Positions 1 through 8,914 of a DNA stretch of 64,000 bases are shown here, piece by piece. The notes under the pieces were generated by a model. It was given only the letters and a program-made list of their open reading frames with translations, was not told where the DNA came from and did no database searches. Source of the DNA: CAVWQV01 sp963757115. GTDB lineage: Bacteria > Pseudomonadota > Alphaproteobacteria > Acetobacterales > Acetobacteraceae. Position 1 is the first letter of the stretch. Each line of letters starts with the position of its first letter. Where the stretch lies: positions 1 through 64,000 of the forward strand of contig CAVWQV010000015.1 in the NCBI GenBank assembly GCA_963757115.1, read 5' to 3'. The position numbers were made by a program, and so were the translations under genes.

Positions 1-84
1 GGACCTCGACGGAGCCGTCACTACGGGTATGAAGACCAGAGGGGCACTTCTCGTGGACGGCACCACCGGCCAATAGCCCGTCAG

Positions 85-819
85 TCAAGGTTGGCCTTGC
101 GCGGCAGGGACACCTCGCGCATTTCGAAGCGCGTCGAACTCTCGAACGCCTGTGGCTGAGGGTTGCCGGATACCGGATCTAGGAATTGCTGGCCTTTCTT
201 CTGGAACAGGCGCTGCTTCGACGACCATATGCACGCCGTTCGCCGTTTTCTCGCACCGGTTCTTTATGAAGCGCGACCCGACCGGACCCTCGCCCTCCTC
301 CACCGGCAGGTCCTTGCATTCCCAACCATTGTCGCCGAAGCGTTGGCGCAGGAAGTTGGCCAACTCCCAGAACTCGATCCGGTCGCGCGCCAAGTGCTGG
401 CGAGGGTCCGTCACCATGCGTTCACCCATCACTCGGCCGGCGTCGTCGAACAGCAGTGAGGCCACGATCGGGAACTCGAACGCGGTGGTGCCGGCATACA
501 TCCTGATCGCCACCGGATCATTCAGCGCACGCGCCTCGTATTCGAGCTCGTCGTCATACTCGAAGTAAACTTCATGGAGCCCGTCTTTGTCGGGCCTGCA
601 TTTAGCGAATGCCGTAAAGTTCGGTAGCGGGATCGAGGGTGGGCCACCGTCGGTGCCGCACGCATAGTTCACATATTCGTCCGGGATGGCGTTGGCGGCC
701 TCGCCAAGATGGATGTCCCAGATGGTAAGCCGCTTGGGCCGTTCCTGCGCCGCGGCGGGAAGCGCCGCGAACGCCGTGGCGGCAAACAGCACCAGCCATC
801 GGGCCAGGCGCTCAATCAT
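85..819 (-). CDS. Secreted protein of unknown function
   Basis: The 244-residue product starts with a clear Sec signal peptide (MIER, a hydrophobic stretch, then ALPAAAQE, cleavage near residue 24). The mature part has several cysteines (NYACGTDG, FAKCRPD, GWECKDL, KNRCEK) that could form disulphides in the periplasm. I recognise no family. The start overlaps the 3' end of the upstream beta-propeller gene by 8 bases, so it is the last gene of the DUF1800-DUF1501-YVTN transcription unit and probably works with those exported proteins. Nothing assignable lies in the 84 bases to the left edge. Function is not inferred. Confidence 0.75.
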   Translation of the reverse strand: MIERLARWLVLFAATAFAALPAAAQERPKRLTIWDIHLGEAANAIPDEYVNYACGTDGGPPSIPLPNFTAFAKCRPDKDGLHEVYFEYDDELEYEARALNDPVAIRMYAGTTAFEFPIVASLLFDDAGRVMGERMVTDPRQHLARDRIEFWELANFLRQRFGDNGWECKDLPVEEGEGPVGSRFIKNRCEKTANGVHMVVEAAPVPEERPAIPRSGIRQPSATGVREFDALRNARGVPAAQGQP

Positions 820-1786
820 CGACCACCACCGAGTGCGGAACGCGGCCGACCGGCACCGCGCGGATCGCCTTGCGGCGCGCCATGTCCACCACCGAAACGT
901 CGTCGCTGAGGCCGTTCGCTACATAAAGGGTCTTGTCATCCGGGCTGAGGGCGACGCCCCAGGCGCGCGTGCCGACCAGCAGGTAGTCGATGCTCCGCGT
1001 GGCCGTGTCGACAAAGGCGATGTGGTTCGATCGCCCGAGCGTCACGATCGCAGTCTTGCCGTCCTTCGTCAGGGCCATGCCCACCGGTGTGACGTCGACC
1101 GGGCGGAACCCGGGCGGCAGGAACTCGATACTCCCCGTCACCTGGTGGGTGGCGCGGTCGATCACCGAAACCTGGCCGGATAGCTCGTTCGATACCCAGA
1201 GCTCCTTGCCGCCGGGCAGCAGGAGAAAGCGCCGGGGCCGCGTGCCCACCGTGATGTTGTCGACCACCACGCCGGCCACGAGGTCGATGATGTGCACCAG
1301 GTCGTCTACTTCGGAGGTCACGTACAGCGTCTTGCCGTCCTCGCTCACGGCGACGCCCTCGGGCTCGGCGCCGGTCGCGATGCTGCGCGTGATGATCTTG
1401 TCAGCGATGCTGATCTCTTGCACCGCCGAGCCTTCCTCGTCGGAAACGTAGAGCGCGCTTTCGTCCTTGCTGAGCTCGAACATCTCGGGGCTGGGGCCCG
1501 TCGGGATGTGGTCGACGACTTTCAGCGTCGCCACGTCGATCACGTCGATCACGTCGTCGTCCCCGCAGGCGACGAGGAGTTGCCGGCGGTCATTGCGGAA
1601 GTTCATGTCTCGCGGGCGCCGGGACGTATCGATCCACTTCACGATCTTGTAGTCCTGCTTGGGATCGATCACGGCCACGTTGTTGCTTTTCTCGTGGCTG
1701 ACGAACACGAAGCCCGTCCCCTTCGCGAAGGCGCTCGCCGGCAGGGCGAGCAGCAGCAACGCGAACCATATTCCGCTTGCGCGCAT
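812..1786 (-). CDS. Exported YVTN-family beta-propeller protein
   Basis: This 324-residue protein has a signal peptide (LLLLALPASAFAKG) followed by about seven repeats of the YVTN type, for example LYVTSEVDDLV, LWVSNELSGQV and LYVANGLSDDV, each with a VxVID-like strand. Seven repeats over about 300 residues fit one complete seven-bladed propeller in the periplasm. Similar proteins accompany PQQ-dependent oxidation systems, but no quinoprotein or PQQ gene is visible here. It follows the DUF1501 gene by 11 bases and overlaps the next gene, so it is co-transcribed. The role is probably binding or scaffolding; the ligand is unknown. Confidence 0.88.
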   Translation of the reverse strand: MRASGIWFALLLLALPASAFAKGTGFVFVSHEKSNNVAVIDPKQDYKIVKWIDTSRRPRDMNFRNDRRQLLVACGDDDVIDVIDVATLKVVDHIPTGPSPEMFELSKDESALYVSDEEGSAVQEISIADKIITRSIATGAEPEGVAVSEDGKTLYVTSEVDDLVHIIDLVAGVVVDNITVGTRPRRFLLLPGGKELWVSNELSGQVSVIDRATHQVTGSIEFLPPGFRPVDVTPVGMALTKDGKTAIVTLGRSNHIAFVDTATRSIDYLLVGTRAWGVALSPDDKTLYVANGLSDDVSVVDMARRKAIRAVPVGRVPHSVVVDD

Positions 1787-1797
1787 CCGCCGCGGGT

Positions 1798-3036
1798 TCA
1801 GGCCGAGAACAGCGGAAGCGTCGGGAAATCCTGTCGCAGGATCGCGCCGACCTCGGGGTGTTGCATCCAGTCCCTGATCATAGTCGCGTAGACGCGGCGG
1901 AAGTCCGTCCCGAAGCGCATGTTGCCGTCATCGAGCGCGGTCAGGCTCGGCAGCTCGCCATACTGGCCGCCGCGCACCGGCTTGCCGGCTACGAACACCG
2001 GACCCGCCGTGCCGTGATCGGTCCCCAAATTGGCGTTTTCGGCCACGCGGCGGCCGAACTCGCTGAAGATCATCACGGCAACGTCGTCGGCGCGCCCGAC
2101 GCGCTCCATGTCGGCAAGGAACGCCGAGACATGGTCGGACACGTAGGTCCACAGACGCGCATGAGTGTCGGGCTGGTAGACGTGGGTATCGAAGGCATTG
2201 TTCGGGTAGGCGACGTAATAGATGCGGGTCGCGAACCCGGCGGCGATCAGCGCCGCGACGCGCTCCAGGCCGAAGCGGTACAGTCCATAGTCCACCGGGC
2301 TGCGATAGCTGGCGCATGCGTCGCGGACGCGCTGCTCTGCTTCCCGGGCGCTTAGCGCCACATCGACCATGAACGCCTCGGCCGCATTGCGCGGCTTGTC
2401 GCAATCGGCCAGCCGGCGCAGCGCGGCCCGCTCCTCGAACAGCGCATCCCGAGCGAAGCGCTGCGGGTCGTAGAACACCAGGGGCACGTGGTGCTGCGCG
2501 CGCACGGCCAGCAACTCCTGGGTCTGCACGTCGACGATCAGATCGGGGCTGCCGGCCCGGTCGATGTCGTCGGCGAGGCGCCCAAGCCAGCCATATGTGT
2601 CGCCGCTGTTCGGCGCCGCCGTGTGCCAATAAGCCATGGACGTGAAGTGCGAGAACGAGGGCTGCTCGTAGCCAACGCCTTGCACGATAGCCAAGCGTCC
2701 GTCCTTGTACAACCGCTCGAACCCAGCCATGCCCGACTGGACGCCGAAATGACCATCGAGCTTGCGGAGCTTGCTCGCAGGGATGCCGAGATGCGGGCGG
2801 GCACGATAGTAAGCATCGTCGCCGTACGGGACGATGGTGTTGAGGCCGTCATTGGCACCCGACAACTCGACAACGACCAGGATGCGATCGGTTTCCGGAG
2901 CGGGCGCCGCGTTCGCCATCCGGCTGAGCAGCAACGGGCTCCCGCTACCGATCACGCCCAGCCCATATGCCGCAAGCCCGCCGCGGAGTATGTCGCGCCG
3001 TGCGGGGCCGCCCCGATGATACGTTCCGGACATCAC
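1798..3036 (-). CDS. DUF1501 family Tat-exported protein
   Basis: The 412-residue product begins with a twin-arginine signal (ARRDILRGG, then a hydrophobic stretch ending near ANAAPAPE), so it should be exported folded. The body carries DUF1501 hallmarks: VVVELSGANDGLNTIVPY near the N terminus, FSHFTSMAYWHTA, FDTHVYQ, and near the C terminus MIFSEFGRRVAENAN followed by TDHGTAGP. The family is related to the sulfatase/alkaline phosphatase fold and is of unknown activity. It lies 28 bases after a DUF1800 gene; the two families are nearly always encoded together. Length is normal and the frame intact. Confidence 0.92.
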   Translation of the reverse strand: MMSGTYHRGGPARRDILRGGLAAYGLGVIGSGSPLLLSRMANAAPAPETDRILVVVELSGANDGLNTIVPYGDDAYYRARPHLGIPASKLRKLDGHFGVQSGMAGFERLYKDGRLAIVQGVGYEQPSFSHFTSMAYWHTAAPNSGDTYGWLGRLADDIDRAGSPDLIVDVQTQELLAVRAQHHVPLVFYDPQRFARDALFEERAALRRLADCDKPRNAAEAFMVDVALSAREAEQRVRDACASYRSPVDYGLYRFGLERVAALIAAGFATRIYYVAYPNNAFDTHVYQPDTHARLWTYVSDHVSAFLADMERVGRADDVAVMIFSEFGRRVAENANLGTDHGTAGPVFVAGKPVRGGQYGELPSLTALDDGNMRFGTDFRRVYATMIRDWMQHPEVGAILRQDFPTLPLFSA

Positions 3037-3064
3037 CGGCCTCCTTGCGTCTGGCTCGTCGCAG

Positions 3065-4825
3065 TCAAGCGAGCTGATATTGCGGGGTGCTCATGATGAG
3101 GTGGGCGAGCAACCGCAGCGGTTCCTCGAGATAGGTGCTCGCCCGTCCGATGTCGGACGTGCCGAGCTGGTCGTCGAGGAAGGCGATCAGCTGGGCACGA
3201 GCCTCGGCGTCGACAGGGACGCTAAGAAAGCGCGCGAGCAGGAGATCGACCGCTTCTCCGGTCGTGCGGGCCGGGGCGGCGAGGACGATCTCGGCGAGGC
3301 TGAACTGCGCCGGCGCGCGCAGGATTGGCTTCACCTTCCGCGTTGCTTCCTGCCAGCCCTTGAGGCTGGCGTAGCGCGTGTTGAAGCGCTCTTGGTTGGC
3401 CATGGCGTTGGCTTGCGCCTGCACCGTGCGGATCGCCGCCTGGTTCGACCCGGTTTCAGCCGTGGCCGCCGCGACGTCCATGCCTTGCTCGATCTTGCGA
3501 TTGACCTCGCGGACCACCGGCCCGGGATCGAAGTTCGGATCGACGAATTCGATCTGGTTGGGGAACACGACCTGACGGGCGAAATTGCCGCGCGCGAGCA
3601 GGCTGCCCGGTGTGATCCATACCCGGCCCTGCGGCCATCCGGCCACCGTCGGCGGGTTGAGGAGGATCTGCCCCAGCTCCTCACTCGCCGCGTTGGTGTC
3701 CGGGATACCGGGCAATTGCGTGAGGCCCATCCTGCGATAGGTGGAAACGATCAGCTCCACCGGTCCTTTGATGCGAGTTCCGGTCGAGGCTGCGCTGTGG
3801 AAGTCCTTCGAGAGAAAGATGGTACGAAGAAACGGCTTGAGCTCGTAGCCGCCTTCCCGCAGCTGATCGCCGAGACGGTCCTGCAACGCGCCATCGAGCT
3901 CCTCCCGGACCAGGAAGCGGTACAGCTTCCCAGCGACGAACCGCGCTGTCGCTTTCTGCTGCAGGATGATGTCGAGCACCTCGACGCCATCGAAACGCCC
4001 GTGCTGCCCGAGAAAGCTTTTCTCGCCGTCATCGTGTTTTGCTGGATCAAATCCGAAGGCCAAGTCGTCGTCGACCCATCCCGTGAAGGCCCGCGCGGCT
4101 TCCCTGATGTCCTGCTCGGTGTAGTGGCCCACCCCCATGGTGAACAACTCCATCACCTCGCGGCCAAAATTCTCGTTGGGCGCGTCCTTCACATTGCGGC
4201 CGGCATCGAGGAACACCAGCATGGCCGGATCCTGCGCGACACCGATCAGCAGCGTGCGGAAATTGCCGACCGCTTCCCGGCGGAGCAGGCCGAGCTGCAC
4301 CTGCATCTTGCGCACGTCGCGAACTTTCTCGGCACCCGTCGCGAAGTGGCCATGCCAGAACAGCGCCATCTTCTCCTGCAGCGGCCGGTCGGTCACCACC
4401 ATGCACTCCGCCCACCAATTGGCGAGGCGGCGGGTCTCCAGCGCGGATGCGCGCAGCCAGAAGAAGAACCGGTCGGCCACAGGCTGCAACGGACGCATGC
4501 CGGACGGCTTGACGGCGACACCCATCGCCTGCCCGGTTTGCTCGGCAAGCCGCGTCGCGGCCGGTCGCGTTTCGGGGAAGTTGCGCAGCGACGGGTCGTA
4601 GATCGGCGAAGGATCGAAGCGCGGCAGCCCGGCGTCGCTGCTCGCGTCGAAAACGAGTAGGCGGTCGACGGCCGCTGCCGGGTCGAGCTTTGCCAACTCG
4701 CCGATCTGCTCCGGCGTGCCGCCGAAGCCCGCCCGATCGAGCAGATGCCGCGCCCGATCGTAGTTCCAGTCGGAGGCCCCGATGGGCGACAGATCGGCTT
4801 CCCAGTCGCTCCCGGCGGGCATCAC
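3065..4825 (-). CDS. DUF1800 family protein
   Basis: The 586-residue product matches the DUF1800 family: an N-terminal RARHLLDRAGFGGTPEQI motif, a central block with MALFWHGHFATG, and NENFGREVMELFTMGVGHYTEQDIREAARAFTGW, with the C terminus close to LAHLIMSTPQYQLA. These are the conserved motifs of the family, which has no established enzyme activity. No convincing signal peptide is visible at the ATG used, so the start may be incorrect or export may depend on its DUF1501 partner. It is the first gene of a four-gene minus-strand unit; a possible -10 box lies about 150 bases upstream. Confidence 0.9.
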   Translation of the reverse strand: MMPAGSDWEADLSPIGASDWNYDRARHLLDRAGFGGTPEQIGELAKLDPAAAVDRLLVFDASSDAGLPRFDPSPIYDPSLRNFPETRPAATRLAEQTGQAMGVAVKPSGMRPLQPVADRFFFWLRASALETRRLANWWAECMVVTDRPLQEKMALFWHGHFATGAEKVRDVRKMQVQLGLLRREAVGNFRTLLIGVAQDPAMLVFLDAGRNVKDAPNENFGREVMELFTMGVGHYTEQDIREAARAFTGWVDDDLAFGFDPAKHDDGEKSFLGQHGRFDGVEVLDIILQQKATARFVAGKLYRFLVREELDGALQDRLGDQLREGGYELKPFLRTIFLSKDFHSAASTGTRIKGPVELIVSTYRRMGLTQLPGIPDTNAASEELGQILLNPPTVAGWPQGRVWITPGSLLARGNFARQVVFPNQIEFVDPNFDPGPVVREVNRKIEQGMDVAAATAETGSNQAAIRTVQAQANAMANQERFNTRYASLKGWQEATRKVKPILRAPAQFSLAEIVLAAPARTTGEAVDLLLARFLSVPVDAEARAQLIAFLDDQLGTSDIGRASTYLEEPLRLLAHLIMSTPQYQLA

Positions 4826-4976
4826 GCCGAGCCCGGCATCGGTTGCGGGCCGAATAGCTGCCTCCGCGAGGCGGCCCGGTCGTCGGGAGCCAAGCTTGCC
4901 ACGTTTTCCCCCGGCCCGCCCGTCACCTAGCCCTACGCTGGTGATCGACGTGCATTATCATTGGTTCGCTCGCCTG

Positions 4977-4982
4977 ATTATA
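4977..4982 (-). promoter_or_regulatory. Possible -10 box upstream of the DUF1800 operon
   Basis: On the minus strand this reads TATAAT, an exact match to the sigma-70 -10 consensus, in an otherwise G+C-rich 200-base gap upstream of the DUF1800 start. No good -35 hexamer is seen at 16-18 bases, so this is only suggestive. The rest of the gap (4826-5028) holds no gene that I can support. Confidence 0.35.
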
Positions 4983-5028
4983 GCAGGAAGCGCAGTTGCG
5001 TCCATGTCGCGCAGGGCTTGCGCGGGTA

Positions 5029-5397
5029 TCAATGGCGCGCTTTGGTGCAGTCCGTCAGCTCGGTTTCCGAGACGGAGAACGCATAAGCCTTGCCTGCCTG
5101 CAGCGTCACGTTCGGCACGACACAGCTTCGACCGGTAGCGTCAGTAAGTCTCACGTCGTAGCGGCCAGCCACAACGTCCTTGAGCACGAGGCGCTCGTCC
5201 GGACTGACCGATCCGTCCGGATCGTTCGCGCATTGATTGGCGCTCCAATTCGTCGTTCCGGCCGGAGCTAGGTAAAGCTCGGTGACGATGTTCTGCGTGA
5301 GGTTCCAGAACCGCAGGCGATCCGCGGAGTCCGCACGGACCGTGCCGCCGATCGCCAGCAGGCCGCCGATGACGAGCGCGCGCCGGTGCAGGGTCAA
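5029..5397 (-). CDS. Small secreted protein of unknown function
   Basis: The 122-residue product has a short signal sequence (MTLHRRALVIGGLLAIGGTVRA) and a mature domain with NLTQNIVTELYLAPAG, VVAGRYDVRLTD and VTLQAGKAYAFSV. This suggests an all-beta periplasmic domain with two or three cysteines (NQCAND, RSCVVP, TDCTKA). Proteins with this layout are often annotated only as Tat/Sec pathway signal proteins. The start overlaps the stop of the thioredoxin-fold gene by 4 bases, so the two are translationally coupled. I cannot assign a function. Confidence 0.7.
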   Translation of the reverse strand: MTLHRRALVIGGLLAIGGTVRADSADRLRFWNLTQNIVTELYLAPAGTTNWSANQCANDPDGSVSPDERLVLKDVVAGRYDVRLTDATGRSCVVPNVTLQAGKAYAFSVSETELTDCTKARH

Positions 5398-6032
5398 TCT
5401 CGCTTTGAGCCGGAGACCAGGATGCCGCGGATGTCGGGGAGGTGTTCGCGTCCCCAGTATATCTCGCCCGCGACAACGAAGGTGGGCACGCCGAACACGC
5501 CCTGCGCCTCGGCTTCCCGGCTGATCGCCCCGACCTCGTCGCGCAGCGCTCGCGCCTCGCGAGGGAAGGCCCCGGCGTCCGCGCCCAACTTATAGAGCAC
5601 GGCAGCAATCGCCTCGCTGTCTTCGATGTCGAGGGCGCGCTGCCAGAAGCGCTCGAACACGGCATCGTGATAGCGGCGGAACACATCGGCTCCGGCGCGC
5701 TGCGCCCACAACATCCCGGCGGCCGCCAGCGAGGAATCCCAGATCTTCTGCGTTCCTCGGATGGTCAGTCCGCGCTTCCTCGCCTCCCGCCGGCAGTCCA
5801 TGTAACTGTACCGCACGCGCCGCCATTGATGGGCGTTGCGCGCCTCCGTCAACACAGTGCCCGCCGCGTCCACCTCCGCGGAGCCCAGGAAGCTTGGGAT
5901 ATCGAGGATGTACGGCCGCCACAGGAGGCGGACATCCGCCTCGCGCTCGAGATCGTAGGCGAGGTCCTTGGCGAGGTAGGCGTAGGGGCTCTTGTAGTCG
6001 GTGTAGACCGTAACGTTCGGGCGGTCGCTCAT
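5394..6032 (-). CDS. 2-hydroxychromene-2-carboxylate isomerase/DsbA-like protein
   Basis: The 212-residue protein has a thioredoxin/GST-kappa fold: an N-terminal strand leading to YTDYKSPYAYLA, where the serine replaces the CxxC of true DsbA, a helical insertion, and then GVFGVPTFVVAGEIYWGREHLP with the cis-proline loop. This is the pattern of the HCCA isomerase branch, which acts with glutathione on cyclic hemiketals in aromatic degradation. There is no signal peptide, so it is cytoplasmic. Many members are only thioredoxin-like and their substrates unknown. The next gene overlaps by 4 bases. It lies 86 bases downstream of the YcaO/inositol gene set; a shared role is possible but unproven. 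Confidence 0.82.
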   Translation of the reverse strand: MSDRPNVTVYTDYKSPYAYLAKDLAYDLEREADVRLLWRPYILDIPSFLGSAEVDAAGTVLTEARNAHQWRRVRYSYMDCRREARKRGLTIRGTQKIWDSSLAAAGMLWAQRAGADVFRRYHDAVFERFWQRALDIEDSEAIAAVLYKLGADAGAFPREARALRDEVGAISREAEAQGVFGVPTFVVAGEIYWGREHLPDIRGILVSGSKRD

Positions 6033-6118
6033 GCCGCTATCTTAGCAGGGTCCCGCTCTCCACAAAGCCCGAGATGCCGGAGACCGCGTGGCCGCGGTTT
6101 CGTTTGCGCCACCGCGTC

Positions 6119-6838
6119 TCACCACGGCCTGACTCCCCGCAGGCGGAAGCGCTCGCTCGCTTGGGCCGCGAGCAGTCGCGCTAGGCCGTCCGCGCCGCCG
6201 AACTGAAAGCCGATCTGGCTTTTGTAGGCAAGGCAAGCCTCCTGCTTGCTGGCGAGGGTGTCCTGGCCGAGCGGCACCTCCAACTCGGAGAGGCACCCCA
6301 TCTCGCCGGCGAAAGGCTCGGGGACGCTCTCCCGCGCCGCGTAGGGGAAATCGCGCCACCACAGCACGGAAGCCGCCGGCGTCGTTCCGGTGAGCGCGCG
6401 AACGAGCTGGACGTGGTCGACGTGGCCCCCGAGCGCCTGCGGCGCCAGCACGAGGTCGGGTGCAAGCGTGCGTATGTCTGCCTCAAGCGATGGTGTCAGG
6501 TCGGGCTGGTCGTCCGCGCGGATCGGGCCGAACAGGGCACGCGCGGAGTGATAGCCGCGATGCGGCGCTTCCGGCAGCCCGAGCCAGCGTGGCGTCACTC
6601 CTAACACCCGGCACGCCAGAGCGTCCTCCGCTCGGCGGAGCGCCATGTAATCGATATCGGGCGCCAATCCCTTATCGAGTTGGCAGGCGAGCGCGAAGCC
6701 CTGCGGGTTGGACACGGAGGCGGTGAACACCGTCAGCACCGTGACCGACCAGCCCGCGGCGGCGAGGCGCGCGAGCGTGCCGCCGGCCGAGAACACGGCG
6801 TCGTCGAGATGCGGCGACAGTGCCAGGGCGACGGGCAA
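6119..6838 (-). CDS. PIG-L (LmbE) family deacetylase
   Basis: The 239-residue protein carries the PIG-L zinc motifs: SPHLDDAVFSAGGTLA at residues 8-23 and GGHVDHVQLVRAL near residues 135-147. These supply the H-x-D-D and H-x-x-H ligands. Family members remove acetyl groups from N-acetylglucosaminyl substrates, for example GlcNAc-inositol in mycothiol synthesis (MshB) or GlcNAc-PI. Here it lies 9 bases after a GT4 glycosyltransferase in a locus that also encodes an inositol-phosphate synthase, which supports an amino-sugar substrate. It is the last gene of the tightly packed set. The substrate is inference; the family call is firm. Confidence 0.9.
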   Translation of the reverse strand: MPVALALSPHLDDAVFSAGGTLARLAAAGWSVTVLTVFTASVSNPQGFALACQLDKGLAPDIDYMALRRAEDALACRVLGVTPRWLGLPEAPHRGYHSARALFGPIRADDQPDLTPSLEADIRTLAPDLVLAPQALGGHVDHVQLVRALTGTTPAASVLWWRDFPYAARESVPEPFAGEMGCLSELEVPLGQDTLASKQEACLAYKSQIGFQFGGADGLARLLAAQASERFRLRGVRPW

Positions 6839-6847
6839 GTCTTCGGG

Positions 6848-8071
6848 TCAGAGCAGGTGCGGCGTCGTCCGGAAGCGGCACGGCGTCATGGGCAGGACCG
6901 GATCCACCGTCGAGCGCCGATCCTGCCCATAGAGCTCCGCGTACACGCCCATGATCTGCCGCCCCACGGCCTCCCAGGAATACGTGGCGCGGCACTCGGC
7001 GAGCGCAGCCGCCGCGAGCCGCCGGCGCGTGTCGGGCTCGACGATCGTGCGGCGCAGCGCCGCGGCGAGGGCGGGGACGTCGCCCGGCTGCACCAGCAAG
7101 CCGTTCTCGTCATGGCGGAGGCAGTCCACGACGCCGACGGCGTAACACGAGACCACGGGCAAGCCGCTCGCCATCGCCTCGAGCACGGTATTGGAGAAAC
7201 CCTCGGCGTAGGTGGGCGAGACGAACACGTCCGCCTCCCGATAGATCGCGGGGGCCGCCTCGTAATCGGCGTAGCCGGTAAAACGGACTGGCACGCCGAG
7301 GCTGTCCGCCAACTCTCGCGCCGGGTCGAGGTCGGGCCCGATGCCCGACACGATCGCTGCGAAGGGCACTCCCTCGTCCTGGAGCTGCGCGAGCGCGTGC
7401 AGGAAGTCCAGGGCGCCTTTCCGGCGATCGACGCGGCCATGGTAGAGCAGCCGTACACGGTCGGCGGCGTCGCCCGGTTCGCGGCCGGACGCGGGATGGA
7501 AGTTCTGCACGTTCACCGCACCCGGCACGATGGTGAAGCGTTCGCGCGCGACGCCGAGCCGCTCGACCACCTCGCCCGCGAAGCTGTCGCAGCCGATCAG
7601 CAGGCGGTCGGCGTGCGCGAGCACGCGCAGCATCGCTTGCCGGTGGGTTTCGCAGCAGGAGCCGACCCAATGGCCATCGCCGCCCTGAATCGAGACGACG
7701 GTCGGGAGGCCGAGTTCGCGTGCGGCGAGCAGCACTGCCCAGCCGTTCGGGTACCCGTACTGCGCGTGGAGAATGTCGAAGGGCTTGCGCGCATGTTCGG
7801 CGCAGATGACGTCCACCATGTCCTGGACGTCGCGCTCGAAATCGCCCCCGTTTTCCTCGCCGAGCGAACGCCGGCCGATCACGTGCACGCCTCGCACGGC
7901 CGGCGGCGGCCCACCGCCGTAGACGCGCGTGCCGACGGCGTCCTCGCGATATTGGCTCACCATCGTAACGTCGTGGCCGGCGACGGCGAGCTGTTCGAGC
8001 AGGTTGACGGCGTAGACGCTCATTCCGCTGATTGCGGGGAAGAAGCGGCGGCTGCAGAACAGCACTCTCAT
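6848..8071 (-). CDS. GT4 family glycosyltransferase
   Basis: The 407-residue product begins MRVLFCSRRFFP. It has the GT-B fold layout with GMSVYAVNLLEQLA near residues 16-29 and the GT4 signature EGFSNTVLEAMASG around residues 290-303, containing the two glutamates of the E-x7-E motif. The frame stays open far upstream, giving an apparent 688-residue fusion, but that upstream part is the TIM-barrel gene read beyond a frameshift. The ATG at 8071 overlaps the true TIM-barrel stop as ATGA, which decides the start. MshA, which joins GlcNAc to inositol phosphate, belongs to the same family, but so do many others; donor and acceptor are not readable from sequence. Confidence 0.92.
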   Translation of the reverse strand: MRVLFCSRRFFPAISGMSVYAVNLLEQLAVAGHDVTMVSQYREDAVGTRVYGGGPPPAVRGVHVIGRRSLGEENGGDFERDVQDMVDVICAEHARKPFDILHAQYGYPNGWAVLLAARELGLPTVVSIQGGDGHWVGSCCETHRQAMLRVLAHADRLLIGCDSFAGEVVERLGVARERFTIVPGAVNVQNFHPASGREPGDAADRVRLLYHGRVDRRKGALDFLHALAQLQDEGVPFAAIVSGIGPDLDPARELADSLGVPVRFTGYADYEAAPAIYREADVFVSPTYAEGFSNTVLEAMASGLPVVSCYAVGVVDCLRHDENGLLVQPGDVPALAAALRRTIVEPDTRRRLAAAALAECRATYSWEAVGRQIMGVYAELYGQDRRSTVDPVLPMTPCRFRTTPHLL

Positions 8072-8914
8072 GCGGGCGACCTTTCGCGGCAAAGCTGCAA
8101 GCAGCGCAGCGCTTCGGGGATCATGGTGTCCGCACGGTGGCTCTCGCGGGACAGCTCGACGCAGACGAGTCCGGTGAAGCCGATCGTCTCGATCGCTCGG
8201 AGGCAGGCGGGGATGTCCATGTCTCCTTCGCCGAACGGCAGGTGGAGATGCATGCCGCGCCGCATGTCCTCGATCGTGATCGTGCCGAGGTGCGGCGCGA
8301 ACTCCAGGGCGGCGGCCTCGGGGGCGCGCTCGCCGGTGACGAGGCAGTGGCCAAGATCGAGCGCGAGCCGGAGCGCGGGAAACTGCCTGTGCAGCGCCTG
8401 CCAGTCGTCGAGCGTTTCGACCAGCATCCCGGGTTCCGGCTCGAGCGCCGCCGTGACATCGCGATCGGCCGCGTGGGCGAGCACGGTGGCGAGGCCCTCG
8501 CGGAACCATCGCGCGGCGTCGGGGTGCGGAAACACCCGGCTTGGGCACCCCGGCCCAGAAGGAGACCGCCTCCGAGCGCAGACGGGCGGCAATGTCGATC
8601 GCGCGCCGGAGAAAGGCCACGCGGCGCGCGCGTCCGGCCGGGTCGGCCGTGAGGAGGGTGGGCTCGTGTTTGGCGCGCGGATCAAGCAGGAAGCGCGCGC
8701 CGGTCTCAATCACCGAACCGAGCCGCAGGCTCTCGAGCCGGTGCGCGAGCACCTCCGTCCGTCGCTCCCAGCCCTCCTCGAGCGGATCGAGATGGTGGTG
8801 ATCGAGTGTCAGCGCGATGCCGTCGTATCCAGCATCGGCAATAAGGGAGACGGCATCCTCGAGCCGATGGTTGGCGGCCCCGTTCGTGTTGTACGCGAAG
8901 CGTAGGCCGCTCAT
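8068..8914 (-). CDS. Xylose-isomerase-like TIM-barrel protein, frameshifted
   Basis: This is a sugar phosphate isomerase/epimerase of the AP endonuclease 2 superfamily, about 281 residues. It opens MSGLRFAYNTNGAA and then ADAGYDGIALTLDHHH. After a frame change near 8530-8545 it continues with AALEPEPGMLVETLDDW, ALDLGHCLVTGE, TITIEDMRRGMHLHLPFGEGDMD and GLVCVELSRESH. Conserved Glu, Asp-x-x-His, His and Glu metal ligands appear in the right order across both frames. The two frames join at VPKPG/VFPHPD, so a single-base indel explains the break. Start and stop both overlap neighbours as ATGA. IolE/IolI-type enzymes of inositol metabolism share this fold, which fits the locus; the actual substrate is unknown. 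Confidence 0.82.

Noticed and set aside
3080..4660. Plus-strand open frame of 526 codons opposite DUF1800
   Set aside because: Antisense shadow; the minus strand carries the conserved DUF1800 motifs.
6680..8905. Plus-strand open frame of 741 codons opposite the GT4 and TIM-barrel genes
   Set aside because: Low-complexity Arg/Ala/Gly/His translation without domain motifs; an antisense shadow of recognised genes.
6848..8914. Apparent fusion of a TIM-barrel enzyme with a glycosyltransferase
   Set aside because: The TIM-barrel sequence stops being recognisable at 8530 and resumes in another frame, ending with an ATGA overlap at the glycosyltransferase start. Two genes plus a frameshift explain it.
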